A DNA stretch of 45,242 nucleotides from a virus. Shown here piece after piece: positions 6,779-14,224 of the stretch. The notes under the pieces are model-generated. The model saw only the letters and a list, made by a program, of their open reading frames with translations, had not been told where the DNA came from and did not search any database. The stretch spans positions 1-45,242 of the IMG/VR virus record IMGVR_UViG_3300035670_000394; one strand, given 5' to 3'. The number at the start of each line of letters is the position of its first letter. Position 1 is the first letter of the stretch. Made by a program: the position numbers and the translations under genes.

Positions 6779-7072
6779 ATGAGCGTGTGGGTCGAGTTGT
6801 TCCATGGTCGGGACTCGGAGGACGAGGAACTGGACGACTGGGGGTTCGATGGTCCGGTTGTCGGACCCTTCGACTTCGTTCAGAACACCTACGGTATTGA
6901 CATCCGGGGGATCAGGAAGAGCAAGGACAATGAGGAGGAGATCCACGAGTTCCCGATGAAGGACGGGCTCATCCAGTACGACGGTAAGTGGTACGGAGAT
7001 TACTCCGTATTCGATGATGCCCTGATACTGAGAAACCTGGGTGTGTTCTCCCCGAGGATGAAGGTGGTGTGA
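6779..7072 (+). CDS. Hypothetical acidic protein
   Basis: 97 residues from the ATG with AGGAGG 5-6 bases upstream; the frame is open further upstream but lacks a signal there. Strongly acidic N-terminal half (Asp/Glu-rich), no Cys, no membrane segment. Acidic small proteins in phages are sometimes DNA mimics, but no motif supports that here. Ends 1 bp before the next gene. Confidence 0.65.
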   Translation: MSVWVELFHGRDSEDEELDDWGFDGPVVGPFDFVQNTYGIDIRGIRKSKDNEEEIHEFPMKDGLIQYDGKWYGDYSVFDDALILRNLGVFSPRMKVV

Positions 7073-7073
7073 C

Positions 7074-7352
7074 ATGGAGTTGGTAATCAGGTCAGCAGGA
7101 CTGAGAGAGACGGAGGATCAGTTCTTCCTTACGGCAGTACCCGGGGCAGGGAGGCCACGACGGATCGAGGAAGTCAGGGAGGACGCACGAAAAGTACTAC
7201 GGTTCCTGCTCCAGTGCATACCGTGTGATACCTTCGGTATTGTGGAGCGGGCGATAGCTGAGTATGCTAACGAGGACTCAGCGTACTGCTCACATGACTT
7301 GGACGCTGCTATCGAACGGGGGGAGTTCGATGTGGGAGCACTACCCTTCTAG
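7074..7352 (+). CDS. Hypothetical protein
   Basis: 92 residues, ATG start with a modest AAGGTGG signal. Mixed alpha/beta with three Cys that do not form a clear metal site (CIPCDTF near residue 47-50, one later). No recognised family. Tightly packed between neighbours. Confidence 0.6.
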   Translation: MELVIRSAGLRETEDQFFLTAVPGAGRPRRIEEVREDARKVLRFLLQCIPCDTFGIVERAIAEYANEDSAYCSHDLDAAIERGEFDVGALPF

Positions 7353-7360
7353 GAGGAGAC

Positions 7361-7564
7361 ATGACTGAAGACAGACTACCCCCGGAGAGACGGGGAGACA
7401 AGTCGTGGGCCAAGCGTCACATGGATGGAACCGTGACGTGGTGGGACACGAAGCAGAGGAAGTGGGTCCGAACGGACGTGATCCCGGAGGACCAGTTGAT
7501 GACCTTCGATCCGGTGGAGCGGTGCCGGATCAGGGAACACAGGAGAAAGCATGAAGCACGGTGA
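7361..7564 (+). CDS. Hypothetical basic protein
   Basis: 67 residues, ATG with AGGAGG 4-5 bases upstream. Basic, with two adjacent Trp in TVTWWDTKQRKW, reminiscent of a small beta hairpin that contacts nucleic acid. Overlaps the next gene by 14 bp. Function unknown. Confidence 0.6.
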   Translation: MTEDRLPPERRGDKSWAKRHMDGTVTWWDTKQRKWVRTDVIPEDQLMTFDPVERCRIREHRRKHEAR

Positions 7565-7751
7565 CAGGGCCAGTTTCAAGGGAGTGCCGGTCATGCTCAT
7601 CAAGGCGTGCTCCGGCGGGTGCTGGATCGTGTCCCTCCTCGGGTACTTGACGTGCCAGAAGGACGGGGCTACCTTCCTGCTTGATCCATACACCAACCTC
7701 TTCGTGGCTGGCAAGGACCTGGAGGCAGAGTGCTCGCAATCACCATCGTAG
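7551..7751 (+). CDS. Hypothetical small protein
   Basis: 66 residues, ATG with AGGAG 5 bases upstream. Beta-rich, with a hydrophobic core segment (CWIVSLLGYLTC) too short and interrupted to be a certain membrane helix. Four Cys. It overlaps both neighbours, by 14 and 22 bp, consistent with coupled translation. Confidence 0.55.
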   Translation: MKHGDRASFKGVPVMLIKACSGGCWIVSLLGYLTCQKDGATFLLDPYTNLFVAGKDLEAECSQSPS

Positions 7752-7993
7752 AGAAGAAGACCGGAGAGACACGGGTACTGGAAGTGGAAGAGGAGGTTGA
7801 GAGTCTGCTCTCTGCCTATGAAGAGGTGGAGGGCTGGTCAGATCTGACGAGGGATGAAGACCTCCTGAATACCGTGAAGGGCTGGCTCTTCACACTGCTG
7901 GAGAGAGCAGGTGGTATCACCCCTGGGTGCAACTGTGATGCCTGCAACAGTCTCCGGGGAGGGCTCATCAACCTACTGAGGAGGAAAGCATGA
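7730..7993 (+). CDS. Hypothetical acidic helical protein
   Basis: 87 residues, GTG start with GGAGG 4 bases upstream. Glu-rich helix in the first half, and a CNCDAC motif near residue 66 that may bind a metal, then a basic end. Overlaps the following ATG by 4 bp. No recognised family. Confidence 0.6.
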   Translation: MLAITIVEKKTGETRVLEVEEEVESLLSAYEEVEGWSDLTRDEDLLNTVKGWLFTLLERAGGITPGCNCDACNSLRGGLINLLRRKA

Positions 7994-8238
7994 AGTTCGC
8001 TGTCGCTGCGGGAGACGCATTCAGTGGGGGCATCCAACTGTACGGTCCCTTCGAGAAGGAGGTGGAAGCCGAGCAGTACCTCGGTACCTCCGGGCTGGTC
8101 CACGGCAGGGTCGTGAGGATCTGGGAGGTAGGGGCAGAGGAGAGGCAGGCCAACCTGCTGGCCGGGCTGGAGGCGGGATGCAGGAAGCAGGAAGCCACGG
8201 AGGTGCTGTCATGGCTCAAGGCAAGACTCGGGGTGTAG
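7990..8238 (+). CDS. Hypothetical protein upstream of the primase
   Basis: 82 residues, ATG with GAGG upstream. It has an alpha/beta look with a predicted C-terminal helix. It overlaps the primase start by 28 bp, so the two are probably translated together. Function unknown. Confidence 0.6.
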   Translation: MKFAVAAGDAFSGGIQLYGPFEKEVEAEQYLGTSGLVHGRVVRIWEVGAEERQANLLAGLEAGCRKQEATEVLSWLKARLGV

Positions 8239-8999
8239 CCCTACCCACTCCCTACAAGATCCGCAAGGGGGGCCGGGAGTACGTCTACCACTGCTCCTCA
8301 CCGGAGTGTGTGGGCAGACCAGCCCGGCTGGAGGTCAACACCCTCACCGGGCTGTGGCACTGCCTGCGGTGCAAGGCTTCCGGGCGGATCGAGGTGGGAG
8401 GGACCCCGCCCCTCCCCCTCTTGACTCCCCCTGAGTCCCAGAGGAACGTAGTTCCTGTCCCCCCTTCTCTATACAACCATCTAAGGAGTAGGGGAGTAGA
8501 CCCATCCTACCATATACCCCTGTATGGACTGGTCTGGGATGGGTGGAGGGTCTGCTTCCCTGTGTCCTATGGGTACTGGAGGAGAGCAGTCTATCCTAAC
8601 CAGACTCCCAAGGTACTATTTGATCCTTACCCACCGGACAGTAAGCCAGTGCTCGGAGAGCACTTACTACTGGGTAAGACAAGGATGACTATAGTAGTAA
8701 CAGAGGGGGACTACAAGGCACTGTCCATCCCCCACCCCTATGTGGGAATAGGAATAGGAGGTAGTGAATTAACTAGTAATCAGGTAGACCTCTTGGTATA
8801 CTGTAAACCAAGAGTAGTAGTACTTGCCCTTGACGGAGGTGTGGACATAAGGGGGGTCAAGGGGGGACTGGAAGGGCGGGGTGTCCCGGTGGCGGTGATG
8901 GACCTCCCGGCAGGGGCCGGGCCGGACGACATCCCGATGTCGGAGAGGGTAGCCCGGCTGGAGGCTGCCCTTCTGAAGGAGGGTATCTATGATCGGTAA
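8211..8999 (+). CDS. Primase-like protein: zinc finger plus TOPRIM domain
   Basis: 262 residues. ATG at 8211 has GGAGGT 6 bases upstream. The N-terminus has a zinc finger, C-x4-C (CSSPEC) followed about 20 residues later by C-x2-C (CLRC). The C-terminal half matches a TOPRIM domain: VVTEGDYKA with catalytic Glu165, and LALDGGVD with Asp208 and Asp212. That second motif is D-x3-D rather than the usual D-x-D, so activity is not certain. No helicase domain is fused; the helicase is separate at 14224. Bases 8450-8830 are clearly AT-richer than neighbours (about 37% GC at 8761-8820), with unusual ATA/GTA/CTA codons, suggesting a different origin for the TOPRIM half. Confidence 0.75.
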   Translation: MAQGKTRGVALPTPYKIRKGGREYVYHCSSPECVGRPARLEVNTLTGLWHCLRCKASGRIEVGGTPPLPLLTPPESQRNVVPVPPSLYNHLRSRGVDPSYHIPLYGLVWDGWRVCFPVSYGYWRRAVYPNQTPKVLFDPYPPDSKPVLGEHLLLGKTRMTIVVTEGDYKALSIPHPYVGIGIGGSELTSNQVDLLVYCKPRVVVLALDGGVDIRGVKGGLEGRGVPVAVMDLPAGAGPDDIPMSERVARLEAALLKEGIYDR

Positions 9000-9306
9000 G
9001 GCAAAGCAGATCCCGGTGAAGGAGTTCAGGTGGGGACCGATGGGTGAGGCTCGGCTGTACAAGCTGGACCCGCCCTACCCACGAGTGAAGTGGGAGTACG
9101 AGGACAGTGGGGAGACGAAGGAGAAGACGATCCCTACCGAGTTCGTGGTGGTCTCTGCCGTGTCCCACTTCACCACTGAGACGTACATCTTCCCGTCCAA
9201 CGATGAAGGAGACATCATCGACTGGGGCGAGTTGGAGGGTAGCTTCCAAGGTGGCTGTGACCATGAGAGAGCACTTCAGGGGATGGGGTATGAGGTGTTG
9301 GCATGA
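8989..9306 (+). CDS. Hypothetical protein in the replication module
   Basis: 105 residues, ATG with AGGAGGG 6 bases upstream, overlapping the primase end by 11 bp and the exonuclease start by 4 bp. Beta-rich N-terminal part, acidic C-terminus. The position between primase and exonuclease suggests a DNA-replication role, but there is no motif. Confidence 0.6.
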   Translation: MIGKAKQIPVKEFRWGPMGEARLYKLDPPYPRVKWEYEDSGETKEKTIPTEFVVVSAVSHFTTETYIFPSNDEGDIIDWGELEGSFQGGCDHERALQGMGYEVLA

Positions 9307-10193
9307 GCTTTGACATCCTGGCCTTCGCACCCAAGCCTCCGACCATCCGCAGGAAGACAGCCAGTACGGGTAGTCTGTCCGAGCACCTCAACAGTGTGCT
9401 CCGTAACCTCCCCACTGTGGACCCCGAGGAACTGGTGGAGTACGCCTCCTTCTTCGGTGACCAGGCCCGGTGGTCCTTCCTGAGACAGATCGGACAGGAG
9501 AGGCAGGAGTGGAGACTGAGACCCTCGGATCAGAAGTGCAGTCGTCAGTCATGGTACAAGCGAATGGGGAAGGAGGAGATCGCTGACACCGGGAAGTTTG
9601 GCACCTTCCTCTTCGGTGACGTGGCTGAAGCCTTCGCTGTCACCATCCTGCACATCGCCGGAGTGGACGTGGTGGATTACCAGACCCAGGTGACCATCCC
9701 GACAGGGCTGAAGGAGGACACCTTCGGTACTACTGACCTCCTCATCAAGTGGGGAGGTCACCTCTGGCTGGTGGACGTGAAGAGCGCCTCGTCCTGGTCC
9801 TTCGAGAAGGCGCAGGCTGGACTGGTGGACGACGCCTTCGGCTACAAGAAGCAGATCAAGACCTACCTCATGGCCCCTGAACTGATGGCTCTGGGGGTGG
9901 ATCGGGGAATGCTGCTGTTCTTCAACAAGGAGACCGGCAGGCAGTTCTGTGAAGTCCCCGTCCCTCCACCCACCACTGCCGAGATCCAGGAGTGGAAGAC
10001 CCACTGCAAGACGGTCATGGGAGACACTGAACCGGACCGCCCGGTGTGGGCGATCACGGACCTCCGACCTAGACTCAAGGTACTGGAACTGGCTGACGTG
10101 AGGTGCAGGTACTGTCCCTTCATCCACACCTGCTGGGGTGAGGGCTGGGAGGAGGAGACACCGGGAGGTAAGAAGTGGCGGAAGAAGGCTTGA
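9303..10193 (+). CDS. Cas4/AddB-type Fe-S PD-(D/E)XK exonuclease
   Basis: 296 residues, ATG start overlapping the previous stop. The nuclease core is GTTDLL (Asp145) followed by LVDVKSAS (Asp158, Lys160), the D...(D/E)xK signature. A four-Cys iron-sulfur pattern is present: Cys79 before the core, then Cys268-x2-Cys271-x5-Cys277 at the C-terminus, as in Cas4 and AddB. Family members are single-strand exonucleases used in recombination or end processing. Here it lies next to the polymerase, so a replication/recombination role is most likely; no CRISPR array is present to suggest spacer capture. Confidence 0.8.
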   Translation: MSFDILAFAPKPPTIRRKTASTGSLSEHLNSVLRNLPTVDPEELVEYASFFGDQARWSFLRQIGQERQEWRLRPSDQKCSRQSWYKRMGKEEIADTGKFGTFLFGDVAEAFAVTILHIAGVDVVDYQTQVTIPTGLKEDTFGTTDLLIKWGGHLWLVDVKSASSWSFEKAQAGLVDDAFGYKKQIKTYLMAPELMALGVDRGMLLFFNKETGRQFCEVPVPPPTTAEIQEWKTHCKTVMGDTEPDRPVWAITDLRPRLKVLELADVRCRYCPFIHTCWGEGWEEETPGGKKWRKKA

Positions 10194-12532
10194 GCTTCTA
10201 TGACCACACCTGTGAACTCTGTCCCCTTCACGAAGGAAGGAGGCACGTCTGCATACCGGGGAGAGGAGATCCGAATGCGGAGATCCTTCTCCTCGGTCAG
10301 GCTCCGGGAGGAGTAGAGGATGCCACTGGCTCGCCCTTCGTAGGTCCTGCCGGGAGGATACTGGACAAGGCCCTCGAACTAGCGGGGCTGGAGGGCAAGG
10401 TCTATATCGACAACACCGTGAGGTGCTGGCCTCCTGGTGACAGGGAGCCCAACCACAAGGAGGTGAAAGCCTGCTCCAAGTACACCTTCGAACTCTTGAA
10501 GGTCATGCCGAACCTGAAGGTCGTCGTGGCTCTGGGGAACGTGGCCATGAAAGCCCTCAAAGCCCCCGGGGGTATCACTCGACATAGAGGGACTCCGAAG
10601 CCGAAGGTGCTAGGCGGGAAGACGCTCATTGTCCTTCCCGTCTACCATCCGGCCTATGTCCTACGGAACCCTCCTGCCGGGGATCTCTTTCTCTCCGACT
10701 TGAAATCGGTAGAGAAGCTCCTCTACCCGGAGGATGAGACACCAGTGAGGGTGAAGAAGCAGACGAAGGATATGCTGGTGTGGACGAAGAAGATGTCCAC
10801 CGATGTCGTGTCCTTCGACTTGGAGACCACGGGTCTTGATCCTGACAAGGGGTGTATCCGCATGGTCTCCTTCCACTCCACGGGTGCGAAGAGAGTCCAC
10901 CCCATGGTCTACGTCTCCAACCACCCGCTCTTCCTCATGCACCTTCGGGAGTTCCTTGTCTCGGACCGGGCGAAGGTGGTCCACAACCTGGCCTTCGAGG
11001 GGCTGTGGGCAGAGCGTCACCTCGGTGTCGAGATCAACAACGTGGTCGGGGACACCATGCTGCTGGCATGGCGGGATGACGAGAACCTCCCCCACAACCT
11101 GGGTGCGGTGGCTGCCCGCTTCTTCCCGGACCTCGCCTCCTACAAGCTGGACAGTGAGGCGGCACTGGAGAGCGGGGAGACCTGGGGCTCCATCCCGGAG
11201 AGCACACTGGCCCGGCGGTGTGGGCTGGACGCCAAGGCTACGGCATGGCTCTACGCTGAACTGGCTGCGAAGCTGGGGCCAGAGGTGATGAAGATCCACC
11301 GGGAGGTAGACCTGCCCATCGCTCTGGCTGTAGCGAGGATGGGTTCCCGTGGCTTGAGGGTGAACGTGCCTGCCCTCCTCGACCTCGGCAAGCTGTACGA
11401 GCAGGAGAAGAAGAAGGCTGAGAAGGCAGCGAAGAAGGTGGGGATTACCTGTGACCTCGGGTCCACGGTGCAGTTGGCTGACAACCTCCTGACTCTCGGC
11501 ATCGACACCGGGATGTGGGGCAAGCCTCATGCCCGGACAGGGAAGAGGCAGATGTCCACCTCTGACGAGGCTCTCCGCAATCTGGTGACCGAGTGCCCGG
11601 ACGGGAAGAAGTGGGCTGATCCCATCCTCCGATGGCGGGAAGCTGAGAAGCTCCTCTCCACCTACGTCCATGGTATGACCCAGAGACTGGTGGGAGATAT
11701 GCTCTACTCCCGCTTCCGGTTCCCTGGTACGGTGACGTGGAGACTGTCCTCCTCTGACCCCAACCTACAGAACCTGCCGATCCATACGGATCTGGGTAAG
11801 GACTACAGGAAGATCTTCATCTCCCGCTACCCAGAGGGGAGGATCGTCAGTGCTGACTACTCGCAGGCAGAGCTTCGGGTACTGGCTTCCCTCTCTGGTG
11901 ATCCGGTCATGTGTGAAGCCTACTCCCAAGGGAAGGACATCCATGGGCTCACGGCACGACAGGTGTACGGGGATGGCTTCGACAAGGAGCAGAGGGCCAA
12001 GGCGAAGAACACCAACTTCGCCATGATCTACGGTGCCTCTGCCCCCAAGCTCTCGGAGATGCTGAGGATCTCTCTGGAAGAGGCCAAGGCTCTGGGGGAG
12101 GGGTTCAAGAAGACTTTCCGCCGGGCCTGGGCCTTCATGCAGGAGCTTCAGGAGACTGCCGAGACGACCGGCGTGGTGACGGCTGAGCCCTTCAAGGTAG
12201 CCCGGCACCTGCCCGTGGTGGAGAGCAGGCTGGAGCGGGCTGAGAACGCCCGGCAGGGGGCCAACTTCCCCATCCAGCACCTCGCCTCCATGCTGACCTT
12301 ACTGGGTCTGGTGGAAGCAGAGAAAAGACTTGCAGGCAGTGAGAGTAGTGTGGTATGCTGTGTCCATGACGAACTCGTGGTGGACACACCGGGCGACGGA
12401 AGAGAGGTCGGACGAGTCCTCCGCGAAGCCATGCTCTCGGCGGTCGAGAGCCAGCCCTGGGTCACGGTACCCTTCGCTGTAGACGTGGCTATCGGAAAGA
12501 ACTGGTATGATCTGGAGGAGGTGGATGGCTAG
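10175..12532 (+). CDS. Uracil-DNA glycosylase (family 4-like) fused to family A DNA polymerase
   Basis: 785 residues, GTG at 10175 with GGAGGT 6 bases upstream, overlapping the exonuclease gene by 19 bp. Residues 1-190 are a family 4 type glycosylase: CELC at the N-terminus and two further Cys spaced by 15 residues supply the Fe-S ligands, GQAPG at 41-45 (usually GEAPG), G-x-PFVGPAG, and HPAYVLR at 158-164. Next comes a 3'-5' exonuclease with FDLETTG (Asp215, Glu217) and HNLAFE. The polymerase has motif A DYSQAELR (Asp561), motif B KNTNFAMIYG, and motif C VHDELVV (Asp732, Glu733). The protein thus couples uracil recognition with DNA synthesis. No 5'-3' exonuclease domain. Confidence 0.9.
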   Translation: MAEEGLSFYDHTCELCPLHEGRRHVCIPGRGDPNAEILLLGQAPGGVEDATGSPFVGPAGRILDKALELAGLEGKVYIDNTVRCWPPGDREPNHKEVKACSKYTFELLKVMPNLKVVVALGNVAMKALKAPGGITRHRGTPKPKVLGGKTLIVLPVYHPAYVLRNPPAGDLFLSDLKSVEKLLYPEDETPVRVKKQTKDMLVWTKKMSTDVVSFDLETTGLDPDKGCIRMVSFHSTGAKRVHPMVYVSNHPLFLMHLREFLVSDRAKVVHNLAFEGLWAERHLGVEINNVVGDTMLLAWRDDENLPHNLGAVAARFFPDLASYKLDSEAALESGETWGSIPESTLARRCGLDAKATAWLYAELAAKLGPEVMKIHREVDLPIALAVARMGSRGLRVNVPALLDLGKLYEQEKKKAEKAAKKVGITCDLGSTVQLADNLLTLGIDTGMWGKPHARTGKRQMSTSDEALRNLVTECPDGKKWADPILRWREAEKLLSTYVHGMTQRLVGDMLYSRFRFPGTVTWRLSSSDPNLQNLPIHTDLGKDYRKIFISRYPEGRIVSADYSQAELRVLASLSGDPVMCEAYSQGKDIHGLTARQVYGDGFDKEQRAKAKNTNFAMIYGASAPKLSEMLRISLEEAKALGEGFKKTFRRAWAFMQELQETAETTGVVTAEPFKVARHLPVVESRLERAENARQGANFPIQHLASMLTLLGLVEAEKRLAGSESSVVCCVHDELVVDTPGDGREVGRVLREAMLSAVESQPWVTVPFAVDVAIGKNWYDLEEVDG

Positions 12533-12743
12533 GAAGAAGCAGGAAGTGGAAGTGCTGGCAGCGAAGTTGAAGCTGCCGAGAGGAGCGGGGCTCTGGAAGT
12601 TCCAAGCTGCCATCCCCTACTCCTACCAGCGGAAGTGGATGTGGCTGCGAAGCATCAAGGGAATGAAGACAGCCGATCTGCTGGCCGCTGTCATCGACGA
12701 GATCGTGAAGAAGCATGGCCTCAAAGAAGAAGACTTCCAGTGA
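12525..12743 (+). CDS. Hypothetical small basic protein
   Basis: 72 residues from the ATG at 12525, which has GGAGGAGG just upstream and overlaps the polymerase end by 8 bp. Lys/Arg-rich, Trp-containing, helical. Probably nucleic-acid associated. Overlaps the next start by 29 bp. No recognised family. Confidence 0.6.
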   Translation: MARKKQEVEVLAAKLKLPRGAGLWKFQAAIPYSYQRKWMWLRSIKGMKTADLLAAVIDEIVKKHGLKEEDFQ

Positions 12744-12966
12744 GGCTGACGCCTCAACGACTGTCACCATTGAACTGTGGGGCAGTCTGAAGATCGAAGG
12801 GAACATGGCTGGGTGCAAGGTGTCACTCAGTCGTCCAGTCCTCCCCGGTGAGACGGTGGAGGAGTGTCTTACGAAGTTGATTGCTACGGAAGGAAAGGCC
12901 CTACAGAGTGGTGTGAACAAGGCGTTCAACCACCTGGGCTACGACGACGTAATCACGGAGGAGTAG
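12715..12966 (+). CDS. Hypothetical protein
   Basis: 83 residues, ATG start with a weak ribosome binding site, probably translated by coupling. Beta-strand N-terminal half, helical C-terminal half (ECLTKLIATEGKAL). No Cys motif, no membrane segment. Ends 1 bp before the next gene. Confidence 0.6.
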   Translation: MASKKKTSSEADASTTVTIELWGSLKIEGNMAGCKVSLSRPVLPGETVEECLTKLIATEGKALQSGVNKAFNHLGYDDVITEE

Positions 12967-12967
12967 T

Positions 12968-13228
12968 ATGGACATGGTGTACGAAGACCCCCGCCCTCGC
13001 ACTCGGAGCACGGCACGTCGAGAAGAGATCAAGGCTTTCCTCGACGCCAAGCCTGGTACCTGGGCACGGATCGGGAAGGGGCAAGTGTCGCACTGGAAGA
13101 AGACCTTCGGAGCAGAGTACGAGTTCTGCACCCGTACCCTTGAAGGGGAGCAGGTGGTGTACGGTCGGAAGCTGGGTACCATCGCTGCGGCGGTCCCCGC
13201 TCCGAAGAAGTCGAAGTCGAAGTCGTAG
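12968..13228 (+). CDS. Hypothetical protein, paralogue of the gene at 13994
   Basis: 86 residues, ATG with GAGGAG upstream. It has a central pattern FLDAKPGTWARIGKG...WKKTFGAEYEF that parallels the sequence at 13994-14224 by eye, and a basic Lys-Ser tail. The two genes flank the single-strand binding protein gene. The small basic fold with conserved Pro-Gly and aromatic residues suggests DNA contact. Function unknown. Confidence 0.6.
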   Translation: MDMVYEDPRPRTRSTARREEIKAFLDAKPGTWARIGKGQVSHWKKTFGAEYEFCTRTLEGEQVVYGRKLGTIAAAVPAPKKSKSKS

Positions 13229-13241
13229 TTCTCTCCTTGTG

Positions 13242-13278
13242 CCGCTCCCTCGGTGAGTGCCGGGGGAGCGGTCCTCTT
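13242..13278 (+). terminator. 12-bp hairpin before the single-strand binding protein gene
   Basis: CCGCTCCCTCGG (13242-13253) pairs with CCGGGGGAGCGG (13260-13271), one mismatch, 6-base loop, then TCCTCTT. It resembles the early hairpins at 1833 and 2466. Because it sits ahead of a gene expected to be highly expressed, it might be an mRNA processing or stabilising element rather than a true terminator. Confidence 0.5.
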
Positions 13279-13295
13279 ACCAGAGAAAGGTACCT

Positions 13296-13991
13296 ATGAG
13301 TTTCAGACAGTTCGTTGACACGGTTGCTTCGCAGAACCAGCGCACGGGTGGTGACTTCCTGAAGATGTCGGACGGGCCGAACATCTACCGGCTCTTCCTC
13401 TTCAAGGACATCGACGGTCTCTCTCCGGGGCTCTCCTTCTGGCAGCACTGGGTAGACCGGAAGAGCCACGTCTGCCAGCCCAAGACCTTCGGTACCGGCG
13501 AGTGCTCCACCTGCCGGGAGTCCGAGCTTCTCCGTGACTCCGACAAGGAGCGTGCCCGCAGCATCGCCGCTCGCCCGGCTGCGTGGCTGGTGGCCATGCC
13601 GAAGGACCTGGAGACGTGCGGCATCCTCGCCGTCACCGGCAGCACCATGGCCAAGATCCTCACCGCCGTGGCGCAGGTCGGTGGATGGTCAGGAGAGGAG
13701 GAGTGGGGCGATCCCGAGTTCCTCGCCTGCATCGACAAGGGCCAGCCCCAGTGCTTCGGTGAGGAGGCTCGTGACCTCATCATCACCAAGAACAAGGGAG
13801 GGGCTCCGAAGGATATGTACAAGGTGCGCTTCACCCAGAACAAGGGGAAGAAGCGTACTCCTGCTTCCGTTCTCAACCTTCGGGAGATCTTCACGAAGGT
13901 GAAGGATGTCGAGAGCGGAGAAGAGCAGAAGCCGGTGAAGACCAAGGCCAAGACACCGGCTACCCGTCGTGTTGTCAAGAAGGGTAAGTAA
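13296..13991 (+). CDS. Putative single-stranded DNA-binding protein (gp32-like)
   Basis: 231 residues, from the ATG at 13296 with AAGG upstream. The N-terminal segment FLKMSDGPNIYRLFLF resembles the opening of T4 gp32-like binding proteins. It is followed by a Cys/His cluster, H-W-x-D...C-x8-C-x2-C (CQPKTFGTGECSTC), like the gp32 zinc site, then a segment with R-P-A-A-W-L-V-A-M. The C-terminus is Lys-rich rather than acidic, which is unlike classic binding proteins. It lies between polymerase and helicase, as expected for this role. Confidence 0.65.
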   Translation: MSFRQFVDTVASQNQRTGGDFLKMSDGPNIYRLFLFKDIDGLSPGLSFWQHWVDRKSHVCQPKTFGTGECSTCRESELLRDSDKERARSIAARPAAWLVAMPKDLETCGILAVTGSTMAKILTAVAQVGGWSGEEEWGDPEFLACIDKGQPQCFGEEARDLIITKNKGGAPKDMYKVRFTQNKGKKRTPASVLNLREIFTKVKDVESGEEQKPVKTKAKTPATRRVVKKGK

Positions 13992-13993
13992 CC

Positions 13994-14224
13994 ATGTGTT
14001 GGAAGATCACCTGGAAGGCTCCTGCTGGGCACACTGACAAGGATCAAGTCCTTGCCACGTTGAAGAAGAACCCCGGACGGTGGGCATTCCTGAAGACGTA
14101 CAAGGGACCGTGGGGTGCTGGGGCCATGAAGTCCCAGATGAAGAGGAAGTACCCTGACTACGAGTGGGAGGCCATCAGCAAAGGAAAGACCTCCGATCTG
14201 TACGCACGCTACAAGGAGGACTAG
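13994..14224 (+). CDS. Hypothetical protein, paralogue of the gene at 12968
   Basis: 76 residues, ATG start. The pattern KKNPGRWAFLKTYKG...KSQMKRKYPDYEW matches the arrangement of the 12968 protein (Pro-Gly-x-Trp-Ala, then basic helix, then Tyr-Glu). Basic, no Cys pair. Its stop overlaps the helicase start by one base. Probably a small DNA-binding protein acting with replication proteins. Confidence 0.6.
   Translation: MCWKITWKAPAGHTDKDQVLATLKKNPGRWAFLKTYKGPWGAGAMKSQMKRKYPDYEWEAISKGKTSDLYARYKED

Noticed and set aside
5314-6780. Minus-strand frame of 488 codons across the DUF932 gene
   Set aside because: The plus-strand DUF932 protein is recognisable, and this frame lacks protein-like sequence.
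9303-10193. CRISPR adaptation gene (Cas4)
   Set aside because: No repeat array or other cas genes in the window; the context is phage replication, so a recombination exonuclease is the better reading.
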